A stretch of 64,000 nt of DNA from Tolypothrix sp. NIES-4075 (GCF_002218085.1 NZ_BDUC01000005.1:324473-388472); one strand, 5' to 3'. Positions 41,989-51,959 are shown, counted from the first letter of the stretch. The notes: generated from the letters alone by a model not told the origin. Numbers and translations: made by a program.

Positions 41989-42340
41989 TGTCTTAACTCT
42001 TAACTTTTAACTTTGTACGCACGATGGTACTTTTATGTCGTCAAGAAGTCGCTATTGCCCAGAATACAAAATAAGTGCTGATTGCGCCTCCCGCCTGCGA
42101 TAGAAATATAGAACGCAGCAGGAAACATATTAGAATAGGGAAAGAGGGAGCTTGTCGGCTTAAGAGCGCGATCGCCTTAATTCGAGTAGCGACTAGCTAT
42201 TCTTAGCCGAATCCTCTTTGCAGCTGCTGTTGTTATAGATGTAGAATTGCACTACAATGGTTAAGAACTGATTTCGCATGGCTACTCAACTGCTATTCAA
42301 AAAAAAGCACATATAGTAGACAAGCAGTAAACATAAATGC
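41989..42340. other. Intergenic, no gene seen
   Basis: Nothing coding; it holds the promoter region of the tRNA. One HIP1 octamer at about 42170. Confidence 0.6.
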
Positions 42341-42412
<72 letters not shown>

Positions 42413-42794
42413 TTGATGTACATTAACGCTCTTATTTGTCACTGTTAACAGATTGATGTCACTTTTGACTAATTGCTGTGCAAAAATTTAGCGTTGTTGA
42501 GTTCGACAAAGAAAAAGCGATCGCCTGAAAAGTTTCATCAACAATGATGAGGCAATTTTACCCGATCTCCAAATTTTAGATAAGTTGAATATTCCACCAA
42601 AACAGCTATTGCTTAGACATGGGTAGAAATTTTTCAGTCAACAATTGGAACCTTGTATCTAAGTTTTCAACAAGCTTTTGGTAGTGCGATGTCTGACGAC
42701 AAGCCGCTCCGCGTCTACGCCTTAATTCAAAAAGTCAAGGCAAGCTTTTGATCAAGTAGAAATAATGAAATAGCCTTGGGGGAGAACCTACCGA
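42413..42794. other. Intergenic, dispersed repeat remnant
   Basis: No gene. GATGTCTGACGACAAGCCGC followed by TCCGCGTCTACGCC (42689-42722) is a copy of the dispersed element also at about 9739-9775. Confidence 0.5.
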
Positions 42795-43841
42795 TCAACC
42801 AGCTTCTAGTAACGATCGCTTTTTTTGCTGCGATTCTAAGCTAAGAATACAAACAATCAACCACACTAAACCTACAGCATAGCCAGCTGTCACATCAGTC
42901 AGCCAATGTACTCCAAGATAAAGCCGACTGAAACCGATCGCAGCAATTAAGACCACAGTCAAAGCATAAATCTGCAAGCGCCATTCAGGAAACTCAAGAG
43001 CCAGAATATAGCCGGTAAAACCATAAATCACTATTGAAACCATTGCATGACCGCTGGGGAAACTGTGTTGACCCACATTAATAATATGCTTCCACAGTGC
43101 TGGACGCGCTCTCCCAAATAATATTTTCATCAAACAATTTAGCAAGATTGCACCAACTCCAGCTATACCCAAGATAGTTGCTGAAGGGCGACGATTATGA
43201 TATAAAGGACTAATTGCCAGCCCGAAAGAAGATATCAGCATAAAAAGTGGATCGCCCAGAAAAGTGATACTAAGCAACAGGCGATCGAGCAGTGGTGTAT
43301 GCAGCTTCTGGATCGAGAGTAAAATGGCTTCGTCAAGATTATATGCGTACAACAGTCCGGTGGCACATACAAGGGCGCAAACAGTCCCCAATACTGGAAT
43401 AAATTGACTGTTTGTTTGGTCTAATTGTCGCTGCATGGATATTTGATATCTGGCAAAATCAAATATGTTTTGCTTATTACCCTTGTGGAAAGCAGTATTT
43501 TCTTTAGTATCAAAAAAATGCAAGTTACTGTCTTCAATGACTGCGGCAACTGATTTACTGCATTTTTGCCGATAATCTAAGACAATTTCTTGAATGAGCA
43601 GCGCGATCGCCTTTAAATTCTTATCTGGATGGAAAATAACAAGAACATTTCCTGTGTAACTATTAGCACGAGCTTGCCAGATTATTTCCTGCTCTAATAA
43701 TCTCGATTCAAGATATCTTTTGAAAGCTTCCGAATAATGAAGCCCATATACCTTATATCTAGCTCTTCCTTTAACAGCAGTATGTATTGCTTGAACCAAA
43801 TGATTTTGATTAAGAAGTTTATCCAAATGAGGAGTACCCAT
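42795..43841 (-). CDS. HMA_2-like domain fused to PAP2 membrane phosphatase
   Basis: 348 aa. Residues about 12-90 resemble the HMA_2-like domain of its neighbours (LVQAIHTAVKGRARYKVYGL, VLVIFHPDK). Residues about 140-340 are a six-TM PAP2 phosphatase with the three motifs KILFGRARP, PSGH and SRLYLGVHWLTD. PAP2 enzymes dephosphorylate lipid phosphates such as undecaprenyl or phosphatidate at the outer face of the membrane. The fusion is unusual and links the HMA_2 cluster to lipid phosphate metabolism. Same strand as the 43920 gene, 78 bp downstream of it. Confidence 0.85.
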   Translation of the reverse strand: MGTPHLDKLLNQNHLVQAIHTAVKGRARYKVYGLHYSEAFKRYLESRLLEQEIIWQARANSYTGNVLVIFHPDKNLKAIALLIQEIVLDYRQKCSKSVAAVIEDSNLHFFDTKENTAFHKGNKQNIFDFARYQISMQRQLDQTNSQFIPVLGTVCALVCATGLLYAYNLDEAILLSIQKLHTPLLDRLLLSITFLGDPLFMLISSFGLAISPLYHNRRPSATILGIAGVGAILLNCLMKILFGRARPALWKHIINVGQHSFPSGHAMVSIVIYGFTGYILALEFPEWRLQIYALTVVLIAAIGFSRLYLGVHWLTDVTAGYAVGLVWLIVCILSLESQQKKRSLLEAG

Positions 43842-43919
43842 TTTTTTACTTAATTGATGTCAAACCGTATCTGAATTTAACAGGTGATACCTTAATGTCA
43901 ATCCTCGCTGTGTTGGCAG

Positions 43920-44564
43920 CTACACAACATCAGCTTCCCTGGCTGGTTGCAGTTGTAAAGGCTGGGAATTCATCTTGGGATTGCCGTGCAATTGCCTTCG
44001 CTTGTTGGGCAACATAAATATGGTGGCAGATTTTAGCCTCTTGATTATGGTTCTTGAGGTAGAAAGTATCCGTTCCCAAATGTCTGTCCTAAACCTTTGA
44101 TGTACAATGGCATTACGCGCTTGGTTGATGTTGCGTGTACTGTCAATTAAGTTAATTACAGCATCAAAGATGGTTAAGATAATTGATTTTGCTGTTACCT
44201 GTTTTGGCACAACCACATCTTGGGCAGTTTGAATCAGACTGACCAGATGCTCGCGCATTTGATTATCTGAAATTACATTTACTTGATAATTGATGACGAT
44301 GGATGCAGCTTCCGGGTTAGCACGGACATTTGTAACCCTTGGGTCAGATTCTATCGCTAATTTGAGTTTATTAGCATACTCAGAATCTCTGGCTAACAGA
44401 GGAATACGAAAACGTATGCGCCCACGAATTGCATGGACAATGCTATAGGATATCTTTTGGGGTGGCACTGTTTTCTTAGCTATGCTTTTAGTTGTTGTTT
44501 CCGGTGCTAAAGGCAGGTTAACAATAGCACTTTTGTCAGAATTAAATTGTTTTCTATAAGTCAT
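43920..44564 (-). CDS. HMA_2-like domain protein
   Basis: 214 aa. One domain at about 38-125: SIVHAIRGRIRFRIPLLA, then NVRANPEAASIVINYQ and MREHLVSLIQTAQ, a ferredoxin-like beta-alpha-beta-beta-alpha-beta order. No CxxC metal motif. The C-terminal 80 residues are basic. Function unknown; likely co-transcribed with the PAP2 fusion. Confidence 0.8.
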   Translation of the reverse strand: MTYRKQFNSDKSAIVNLPLAPETTTKSIAKKTVPPQKISYSIVHAIRGRIRFRIPLLARDSEYANKLKLAIESDPRVTNVRANPEAASIVINYQVNVISDNQMREHLVSLIQTAQDVVVPKQVTAKSIILTIFDAVINLIDSTRNINQARNAIVHQRFRTDIWERILSTSRTIIKRLKSATIFMLPNKRRQLHGNPKMNSQPLQLQPAREADVV

Positions 44565-44977
44565 ACTGTCATATTTTTATTTAAAAAAACAGAACCGAGG
44601 GTTATAAAGTTTTTGATTGATGTTCTAAGACGTTTTATTGAACTGTATTCAGTTCACTTTATTCATAGCTATTGTTCTGAGTGAAAACATCTATCCCCGT
44701 AGTGAATCTAGTCGCTGCTATTAGGTTGATTAAGTTTCTTTAACTTAGCTGCCTTTCTGATAAATGCTCGTATCTCCCCCTCTTAGATAATTATCATTTT
44801 TATTTACAGTAAATTCAGTACATAAACGTATTGACATGTAAGGGTTTTAACTTATAACGGTTGGGTTACTATACTCTTAAGTAGTAAGATCGAGAATATG
44901 TATGAATTTCTTGGATAAGAGTATTGCCCTGATTTCATGCAAGCGTTGCTTATTTATTTTATTTAGTTTCTAGGTAT
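44565..44977. promoter_or_regulatory. Divergent intergenic region
   Basis: AT-rich; no gene. It drives the HMA_2-like gene leftward and the WD40 gene rightward. I see no clear operator. Confidence 0.5.
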
Positions 44978-47329
44978 ATGTTTATGCAACAAGGGTTAAG
45001 GTTACTAATTCAACTGGTAGTAGAGTTTGCACCTGTTCTTGCAGAGTTAGTACAAAAGAGAAGTCAAGCTCTGTCTTTGAGTAAATATCAACCGATTGAG
45101 GCAATTCCCGAATTACTTAAAGTTCTAAATACTTCAGTTCAAAAAAGTAGTGATGTTGAAGATTTTGAACAAGAAAGAATTCTCCAACAGCAATTAGTAG
45201 CTTACAACTACGAGATGCGATTAAGAATAGCCCAAGAAGAGCGAGAAACAGCACTCAAGTTGCCAGAAGTCAATAAAATTCTTGATAACTGGTCTTTAAG
45301 ATTATACCCTTCACAAATTTTAGATCGCACTAATTATGGACAAACTCCACTAAAAATTTTTATCGCTCCTCCTCAAGTACATTTTGACCAATTTGAGGAT
45401 AATAGAGATGAAGGAATTTCCCAAATTGAGTTAACGTTGGCTGAAGGATTACGAGATTTTCTTAACAAGCATTACTCTCTACACAGTCCAGTTAGACCAA
45501 CAGAGTTTTTAGCAGGAGCTTGGGATAGTAAACGTTTTCACAGTGAATCAAGTATTAAGGCTCTGTTTGGAATGTTGAAAACAGAGCCTATTTTGATTTT
45601 AGAGTCAGAAAAGGATGGAGATTATTTAAATTTTCGTATCGCTTACTGGGGTTTTGGACAAAATAATTATTACTATAAAACAATTGCTCGTTTACCTTAT
45701 CGACAAATTTTGGAAGAATCTGCTAAAAGACGAGCGTTAGAATGGAAAAAAATTAGAGATGAACTGATAGCTTTAGGAGAAAATTTAGAGGATATTAATC
45801 AAATTGGTAAAGATAATGTTGCTAATTTAGCAATTTTAGAGAAGTTAGAAAAATGGAATGATAAAGGAATTGATATTAGTAAGTTATCCTTTCAATATCA
45901 AGTCAATCGTCAGGACTTTGAAAAACTTTGCCAAGTTTTGATTACTTATCACTGTTTGGTTGCGGGGTGGGTAGCGGATGCTTACCACCTGGTCGATCGC
46001 GATGTACCTCCGCTACTACCAGAGTTGCTGCCGAGTTTGCTGTCAGATACTTTTGATTTACAATCAATAGAGGTTATCGCCTCTGGCTACAAACAAGTTT
46101 ACCAAGCTCTGGAAAATGAGCGTTGTTATTGGATTCCGGAATTGGCTTTGCAATTAGCGCAGAGTTTATCTCATTTAAGCGATGCCTGCGGTGGTAAACT
46201 ACGCTCTTGGGCAAACGAACAGCTTTCATTTTCTGTGAATACATGGTTGCAACTACACCAAATATCACCACAACATTCTATCAACCCGCTTCAGGCAATG
46301 CAATCAGCCGTCAGCATTAAAGATGAGGAATATGTCAAAAAGTTAAGAGAATATTTTGTGGCAGTCGGTGATAGTCAAAGTATTGCTGATGTTGAGTCAA
46401 TTTTGAATTGCCTCGCCAACCTCAAACACCAAGTTACACTAGAACATGTTATCCTCAGCCACACTTTAACCGGACATTCAGAAAAAGTAACATCTGTCGT
46501 CATTAGTCCTGATAATGAGAGTTTAGTTAGCGGGTGTGCGGATAAAACCATCAAAGTATGGAATCTCAACACCGGCAAACTTATCCGCACCCTCACAGAA
46601 GATTTAGGAGAAATTTCCTCTGTTGCTATTAGTCCTGATGGACATTTTCTCGCTGTTGGTAGTTGCCAACATCCCAAAAGTAATGTCAAAGTATGGAATC
46701 TCAAATCTCGGAAATTACTTCACACTCTCTTAGGACATCAAAAACCGGTTAACTGCATCGCGATCGGTCCTGACGGACAAATTCTTGCTAGCGGTAGTAA
46801 TAAAATCAAAATTTGGAACTTACATAAAGGTGAACGCATTTGTACTCTTTGGCATTCATCCGCAGTTAATGCCGCTGCTATCAGTCCCGATGGTACAATC
46901 CTCGCTAGTGCTAGTTCTGACAACAAAATTAGGCTGTGGAACCCACGCACCGGAGATCCATTACGCACCCTTAACGGACATTCTGGTGAGGTGAAATCAG
47001 TAATCATTAGTCCTGATGGAGAAATTCTCTTTAGCGGTAGCGCAGACAAAACCATCAAAATTTGGCATTTAGCTACAGGTAAAGTGCTGCACACTTTGAC
47101 TGGACATTCACAAGAGGTAAGATCCTTAGCTGTTAGTCCTGATGGAGAAATTCTCTTTAGCGGTAGCGCAGACAAAACCATCAAAATTTGGCTTTTACGC
47201 ACGGGAGAGTTACTACAAACTCTAACAGAACACTCCGGGGCAGTAAACTCTATTGCTATGAGCAAGGATGGTCAATTTCTTGCTAGTGGCAGTTCTGATA
47301 AAACTATCAAAATTTGGCGGTTTAATTAA
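44978..47329 (+). CDS. WD40-repeat protein with cyanobacterial N-terminal domain
   Basis: 783 aa. The first about 470 residues form a conserved cyanobacterial domain (PLKIFIAPPQVHFDQF, AGAWDSKRFHSESSIKALFG, ESEKDGDYLNFRIAYWGFGQ) of unknown function, without TM or enzymatic motif that I recognise. The C-terminus holds seven WD40 units (about 485-783; typical unit ISPDGEILFSGSADKTIKIW), enough for one propeller. Two adjacent blades are nearly identical in DNA (47008-47070 and 47134-47196), showing recent blade duplication. Likely a scaffold or sensor. Confidence 0.85.
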   Translation: MFMQQGLRLLIQLVVEFAPVLAELVQKRSQALSLSKYQPIEAIPELLKVLNTSVQKSSDVEDFEQERILQQQLVAYNYEMRLRIAQEERETALKLPEVNKILDNWSLRLYPSQILDRTNYGQTPLKIFIAPPQVHFDQFEDNRDEGISQIELTLAEGLRDFLNKHYSLHSPVRPTEFLAGAWDSKRFHSESSIKALFGMLKTEPILILESEKDGDYLNFRIAYWGFGQNNYYYKTIARLPYRQILEESAKRRALEWKKIRDELIALGENLEDINQIGKDNVANLAILEKLEKWNDKGIDISKLSFQYQVNRQDFEKLCQVLITYHCLVAGWVADAYHLVDRDVPPLLPELLPSLLSDTFDLQSIEVIASGYKQVYQALENERCYWIPELALQLAQSLSHLSDACGGKLRSWANEQLSFSVNTWLQLHQISPQHSINPLQAMQSAVSIKDEEYVKKLREYFVAVGDSQSIADVESILNCLANLKHQVTLEHVILSHTLTGHSEKVTSVVISPDNESLVSGCADKTIKVWNLNTGKLIRTLTEDLGEISSVAISPDGHFLAVGSCQHPKSNVKVWNLKSRKLLHTLLGHQKPVNCIAIGPDGQILASGSNKIKIWNLHKGERICTLWHSSAVNAAAISPDGTILASASSDNKIRLWNPRTGDPLRTLNGHSGEVKSVIISPDGEILFSGSADKTIKIWHLATGKVLHTLTGHSQEVRSLAVSPDGEILFSGSADKTIKIWLLRTGELLQTLTEHSGAVNSIAMSKDGQFLASGSSDKTIKIWRFN

Positions 47330-47335
47330 GCTTTT

Positions 47336-47914
47336 TTACTCGTTTGTTGATTGTTTTTGGCTATTTACGTGCAACTTTATAAAACTATCAAAAGCATACC
47401 ATGCTAAAACATACCAGGGAATAATTTCTAATTGCAACCCTTTATTTAGTAATTGCCGCAGCGAAAGACTAGCTAATCCTAAGGGAAAAAGAATCCGTAA
47501 ATCAAAAGCACCATGCGTTGACTGTTTGACGCGCTGGTTTAAGTCAACAACCGCAGATGATATTCCTGCTGCTGCTTCGGTGTTACCCTCGGTAACATCG
47601 GCAAAAATTATTCCTAAATCTTTAAGTGTCGCTAGCACATTTTCCAAACTGCCATCTTCACCGTCGTGATTGATGACAATACTGCCATGAGAAACGTTAG
47701 TTTTAACTTGATTGATGTGAGAATTTGCTGACAAAACATCGGCGATGTGTTGCATCTTTTCTACTTGACGATGGGAATGAGCTACTCTCAACCGCAATCT
47801 TCCGGGAGTCGAACTGACAACTTTTGTGGATATCGGTTTTGCTGTTGTTTTTAAGCTGGCTTTGTCTATAATTTCCGGCATTTTATTGGAAGTGCTATAA
47901 CCATTTTTTAACAT
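47336..47914 (-). CDS. HMA_2-like domain protein
   Basis: 192 aa. A single domain at about 25-105: KVVSSTPGRLRLRVAHSHRQ, NVSHGSIVINHDGEDGSLEN. The last part has a hydrophobic stretch (RILFPLGLASLSLRQLL, IPWYVLAWYAFDSF), so it may sit on the membrane. Six bp from the convergent WD40 stop. No CxxC. The last gene of the leftward P-type ATPase group. Confidence 0.75.
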   Translation of the reverse strand: MLKNGYSTSNKMPEIIDKASLKTTAKPISTKVVSSTPGRLRLRVAHSHRQVEKMQHIADVLSANSHINQVKTNVSHGSIVINHDGEDGSLENVLATLKDLGIIFADVTEGNTEAAAGISSAVVDLNQRVKQSTHGAFDLRILFPLGLASLSLRQLLNKGLQLEIIPWYVLAWYAFDSFIKLHVNSQKQSTNE

Positions 47915-48121
47915 GCAATTGCCTTTTTGATTTGTGTGATGGTGGGTTTTTTGTTGTTAAAATCTATAGGACTTACGCAAAATTACCAAAAAACGAACCG
48001 CGTTCGCGAAGCGTCTTTGAAGGAGAAGACACGTTCGCGCAGCGTCTCCGACAGGAGAAGGACACGAAGAAATAAGAGTTTGAGAGAGTTTTTGCATAAG
48101 TGGAACACCGTAACTATTTTC

Positions 48122-48158
48122 GTAGGGTGCGTTAGGTGGAACACCTAACGCACCCTAC
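48122..48158. terminator. Perfect 17-bp hairpin
   Basis: GTAGGGTGCGTTAGGTG and its complement with a 3-base GAA loop, just after the DUF5132 gene on the minus strand. Upstream (47995-48065) are CGTTCGCG...AGCGTCT dispersed repeats. Confidence 0.7.
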
Positions 48159-48185
48159 TAGGGACTTGCTGATGTGCGGATGAAA

Positions 48186-48500
48186 TTATGCACCATTATC
48201 TGGGACATTATCCGCATGGGTGGCACTAGCTTCAAAGGCTGGGGTTTGTTTTTCTTCGGCAAGTTCCGCTCTAGCTTCGGCTACCATGTCTTCCCAGGTT
48301 TCCCCCATTTCTGCAATGGTTCCTTTGCTTCTTTCATAAAGACCAATTCCACCTTTGATCACTGACTTGACTAAGGGTTTACCAACTCCAGCTACAATCG
48401 GCAGCAGAACAGGTGCTAAAAGTACTGCACCAATTCCGGCTATAATACCGGGAGCGCCTGCGTCTTCCACGAAATCACTAATTTTAGGTGCCATATTCAA
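48186..48500 (-). CDS. DUF5132 protein
   Basis: 104 aa. A glycine-rich hydrophobic segment (IIAGIGAVLLAPVLLPIVAG), then an amphipathic helix (KSVIKGGIGLYERSKGTIAE) and an acidic tail: the DUF5132 pattern. These small membrane proteins recur beside HMA_2-like proteins and P-type ATPases in cyanobacteria, function unknown. AGGAGG lies upstream of the ATG. 63 bp after the ATPase stop. Confidence 0.8.
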   Translation of the reverse strand: MNMAPKISDFVEDAGAPGIIAGIGAVLLAPVLLPIVAGVGKPLVKSVIKGGIGLYERSKGTIAEMGETWEDMVAEARAELAEEKQTPAFEASATHADNVPDNGA

Positions 48501-48563
48501 TTTCCTCCTGTAATTAAAAAATCTGGGAAAGCTTTTTAAGGTACTGTTGTCAAGATAGTTGTA

Positions 48564-50807
48564 TCATCTTGCTGATGGTAGAGTTTTATTCTTGCGACTT
48601 TTAAGAATTGGACGCAAACCGTTGACTCCGGCAACTACGGTTGAGCCATTATTAACTACCGTTGCGGCTAAGGGGTTAAGACCAAAGAGAACGGCTATCA
48701 CCATTGCCGCTAAGTTAGGAATGGCAACAAGACCTGTGTTTTGGCGAATTAATTGCTTGGCTTGACGAGCGATCGCTAAAGCTTCTAATAAACCGTGCAA
48801 GTCATTCTGCATCAACACTAAGTCTGCTGTCTCGCGGGCTATTTCAGAACCGTTGGCAAAGGATACGGAAACATCAGCGTAGGCTAATGCTGGCGAATCG
48901 TTGATCCCATCGCCTACAAATGCAACTGTCTTGCCTTGTTCGTGCAGTTGGCGGACTACTGTTGCTTTTTGTTCTGGAAAAGCTTCTGCGTGAGTTGCGG
49001 ATGGCAATATACCAAGTTCAGCAGCAACAGCGGTAGCGGTTCGCTTATTATCGCCGGTTAGCATGTGAATTTCTACACCTTCTTTTGAAAGTGCTGTAAT
49101 GACTTCCCGGCTTTCCGGACGCAGAAGATCGCTATATTTAATAATACCTTGAAGTTGACCGTTGCTGGCTACATAAATCGCTGAATCTGCTGATTTTTGC
49201 TGACCGTTTAGCGCTTCGGTGTCAACGCCACGATCGCGCAAAAAGCGATCGCTCCCGACGTAAACTGTCTCTTTATCAATCAAAGCTTGCACGCCCAAAC
49301 CTAGTTGATAGTCCCACTTGCTACGCGGTAAAATTGCTACTTGCTCGGCTTCGGCATAGCGAACAATTGCTTCTGCTACTGGATGAGTTAAACGCTGTTC
49401 GGCGGCTGCTGCTAATTCTAACACCCGCAATCTTGAAGTTGCCGGATTGAGACTTTCTACACTGACAACATCGACTTCTCCCTTAGTCAGTGTCCCTGTC
49501 TTATCAAAAACAATCGTATCAACTTCTGCTAGTTGTTCTAACGCCCGTCCGCTACGGATAAGAATACCCCGCCGTGCAGCATAAGTTAACGCTGCTAAAA
49601 CTGTTGTCGGGACTGATACTCGAATCCCGGTAGCAAAGTCTAAAGTTAAAACGCTGGCTGCCCGTGAGGGATTGCGGGTTGCGGCAAATACTGCCCCACC
49701 AAGTAGCAAAGTTGGCACAACTGCTTTTTGAGCAAATTTCGTGGCATAATTTTCCATGCGGGTATCGTGGACTGGCGCTTCTTGCATTAACTTAATGCTC
49801 TGTCCGGCGCGGGTATCATTGCCTACCCGTTCTGTAAGAATATAAATTCGTCCTTCCCGCACCAGCGTAGAAGCAAAAACTGGTTGTCCCTTCTTTTTCA
49901 AGACTGGCATCGATTCGCCAGTTAGTTTTTGCTCATCTAGCAGCGCTTTACCTCGCAAAATGCTACCATCAATCGGCACTTGTTCGCCAGGGTAAACAAT
50001 CACTGTATCCCCGCGCTGGACATCTTGAATGGGAATTTGTACCTTTTCACCATTGCGTTCTACCCAGACAAATTGTCCCAGAGAACTAAGTAAATCTAGG
50101 GTTTGTTGAGCCGAAGAACGAGCGGTGCGATCGCGTATATTTTCGCCGACTTCAATTAAACTGAGCATTAGCGATGGTGTGAGAAATTGACCTTGGAAGG
50201 TAGTAATAGCGATCGCCATCAAATCCAAAAAGTCAATATTCAGTTTTCGCTCTACTGTAATACCGGACCATGCTCGTTGAACAACGGGTAATGTGGCAAG
50301 AGCGATCGGCAGCGCTACTATTAACGGTGGGATTGGTAATCCCAAAGGTCCCCCCAACACAGCTAAAGTAGTCGCAACAGCAGAAAGTTGTAAACCGGGC
50401 CAAGATGTCTCTTTTTCGGTTGATGTGACGGTATTTTTCAGAACGACTACTTCACTTGCAGCCTGAATTAAATCGTGAAGGTGCGATCGCATCTTCGCAT
50501 CGTCAACTTTAGCAGATTTATAAGTAACTGCAACTGACATTGCCGCCGGCTTGACACGGACATTCTTCACCAGCGCATCTGCTGTTAACAACACTTCTAG
50601 ACGCTTGGCATAATCTGCATCACAGCGTAAGCGAGGCACGCGAAACCGCAGCCTTCCCGGAATTGTATGAACAACGCTGTATGTAACGTTGGGAAACTGT
50701 CCTTGATGTCCATTACTGTCAATTGAAGAAACTTTACCATTCCTTTCCACCACAGTCACTTGAGATTGAGTTGGGGGTGATGGTAGTTCCAGTGTTACTT
50801 TTGCCAT
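48564..50807 (-). CDS. P1-type ATPase with HMA_2-like N-terminus, no CPC
   Basis: 747 aa from ATG 50807 (a TTG six codons upstream is the alternative). N-terminal HMA_2-like domain (SVVHTIPGRLRFRVPRL). Then P-type ATPase: LTGESMP, phosphorylated Asp in DKTGTLTKG, LTGDNKRTA and GDGINDSPALAYADV. In the TM helix before the P domain, where heavy-metal pumps have CPC, this protein reads LDFATGIRVSVPTTVLAAL with no cysteine, and the HMA-like domain has no CxxC. So it is a P1-type pump but not a typical Cu or Zn/Cd one; substrate unknown. Leader region carries the palindrome and 22-bp array at 50844-51012. Confidence 0.88.
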   Translation of the reverse strand: MAKVTLELPSPPTQSQVTVVERNGKVSSIDSNGHQGQFPNVTYSVVHTIPGRLRFRVPRLRCDADYAKRLEVLLTADALVKNVRVKPAAMSVAVTYKSAKVDDAKMRSHLHDLIQAASEVVVLKNTVTSTEKETSWPGLQLSAVATTLAVLGGPLGLPIPPLIVALPIALATLPVVQRAWSGITVERKLNIDFLDLMAIAITTFQGQFLTPSLMLSLIEVGENIRDRTARSSAQQTLDLLSSLGQFVWVERNGEKVQIPIQDVQRGDTVIVYPGEQVPIDGSILRGKALLDEQKLTGESMPVLKKKGQPVFASTLVREGRIYILTERVGNDTRAGQSIKLMQEAPVHDTRMENYATKFAQKAVVPTLLLGGAVFAATRNPSRAASVLTLDFATGIRVSVPTTVLAALTYAARRGILIRSGRALEQLAEVDTIVFDKTGTLTKGEVDVVSVESLNPATSRLRVLELAAAAEQRLTHPVAEAIVRYAEAEQVAILPRSKWDYQLGLGVQALIDKETVYVGSDRFLRDRGVDTEALNGQQKSADSAIYVASNGQLQGIIKYSDLLRPESREVITALSKEGVEIHMLTGDNKRTATAVAAELGILPSATHAEAFPEQKATVVRQLHEQGKTVAFVGDGINDSPALAYADVSVSFANGSEIARETADLVLMQNDLHGLLEALAIARQAKQLIRQNTGLVAIPNLAAMVIAVLFGLNPLAATVVNNGSTVVAGVNGLRPILKSRKNKTLPSAR

Positions 50808-50843
50808 TAGTTTTCTTTGATACAAAATTGTGAAACTTCAATT

Positions 50844-51012
50844 GTAGAGACGCGATTAATCGCGTCTCTACATCTTTTTCATCGCGTCTCTATATCTTTT
50901 TCATCGCGTCTCTATATCTTTTTCATCGCGTCTCTACATCTTTTTCATCGCGTCTCTACATCTTTTTCATCGCGTCTCTACATCTTTTTCATCGCGTCTC
51001 TACATCTTTTTC
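50844..51012. repeat. 28-bp palindrome plus seven 22-bp tandem repeats
   Basis: A perfect palindrome (50844-50871, GTAGAGACGCGAT arm) runs into seven 22-bp copies (50859-51012) of ATCGCGTCTCTACATCTTTT-plus-TC units; two copies have TATATC instead of TACATC. The unit contains one arm of the palindrome. It lies in the upstream region of the P-type ATPase gene. A frame across it (IFFIASLHLF repeats) is not believed to be a gene. Confidence 0.9.
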
Positions 51013-51094
51013 GGAGATGTCTAATTAGCCACCAATCCCGCAAGATTGATTAGCTATGAACAGGTTATTTGTCAAATTCTGCTAGTAGGGTTAG

Positions 51095-51925
51095 CTAACT
51101 TATCGCAGGTGCGGGATCGTTGGCAGATTGAATTAGACTGGCTAGATGGGATATTGCTGCTGACAAGAAGCTTTGCACTCGCTTGTGGGAATCCCGCATC
51201 ATTCCAGTTTTATAGGTAATGACAATCGACACAGCAGCGCTATTAACTCGCTCACTCGTAACTGTAGAATCCGATTTGAGTAATGCCTTTAAGCGTTGGA
51301 CATATTTTGGATCGCTGGCAATTTGAGGTATGCGAAACCGCACTCTTCCGGGAATTGCATGAGCAACGCTATAAGCTACTTTTGTCGGTTGCTTTGTTTG
51401 TTGAATTACAAGTTGAGAATGAGTAGAGGATACCGAGTTGCTTTTAGTTTTAGAGACTGACGCATCCAAAGAGGACAAAGAGAATGCTTGTCTTTCTGGC
51501 TTTGTATCCTGTTTGTCTTCTAGGTTTTTGGCAACTGGATATAATTTGAATTGGTTTGCAGTTGCTGGTAGCACTTGTACATTACCAGCAAACTGAATCA
51601 AATTGCTAAGGTGCGATCGCATTTCAACATCTGACATTACACCACAATTGTAAGTAATGACAATTGACCCGCCGGTAATATTATTGATATTGATTTGCTG
51701 ACTTATTACCAAAGGTTCATTGGCAAGTAAAGCCAGAAGGCGTTGCAGATATTTTGGATCTTCGCTAATTTGAGGTATGCAAAATCCCACTTGTCCGGGA
51801 AGTGCATAAGTAATGCTATATACTACCTTTGCAGGCGGCGTTACTGGGCAATTAATCTCGTCTGTGACTATTTGCGCTTGTTTTTTATCTAGATGCGATC
51901 GCATTTCCAACGTTAAACCAGCCAT
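51095..51925 (-). CDS. Tandem HMA_2-like domain protein (two copies)
   Basis: 276 aa. Two HMA_2-like domains: about 30-120 (SITYALPGQVGFCIPQIS) and about 180-265 (SVAHAIPGRVRFRIPQIA ... RVNSAAVSIVITYKTG), joined by a Ser/Lys/Gln-rich linker. No CxxC, no TM. Possibly a carrier or adaptor for the neighbouring ATPase. Same strand as, and between, the 51960 and ATPase genes. Confidence 0.8.
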   Translation of the reverse strand: MAGLTLEMRSHLDKKQAQIVTDEINCPVTPPAKVVYSITYALPGQVGFCIPQISEDPKYLQRLLALLANEPLVISQQININNITGGSIVITYNCGVMSDVEMRSHLSNLIQFAGNVQVLPATANQFKLYPVAKNLEDKQDTKPERQAFSLSSLDASVSKTKSNSVSSTHSQLVIQQTKQPTKVAYSVAHAIPGRVRFRIPQIASDPKYVQRLKALLKSDSTVTSERVNSAAVSIVITYKTGMMRDSHKRVQSFLSAAISHLASLIQSANDPAPAIS

Positions 51926-51959
51926 AATTTACCTTGAGTATTCCGCTTCAAACTGTGTC

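Noticed and set aside
50817..51053. Frame across the 22-bp array (IFFIASLHLF repeats)
   Set aside because: Starts in the opposite strand of the ATPase start and consists only of the repeat.
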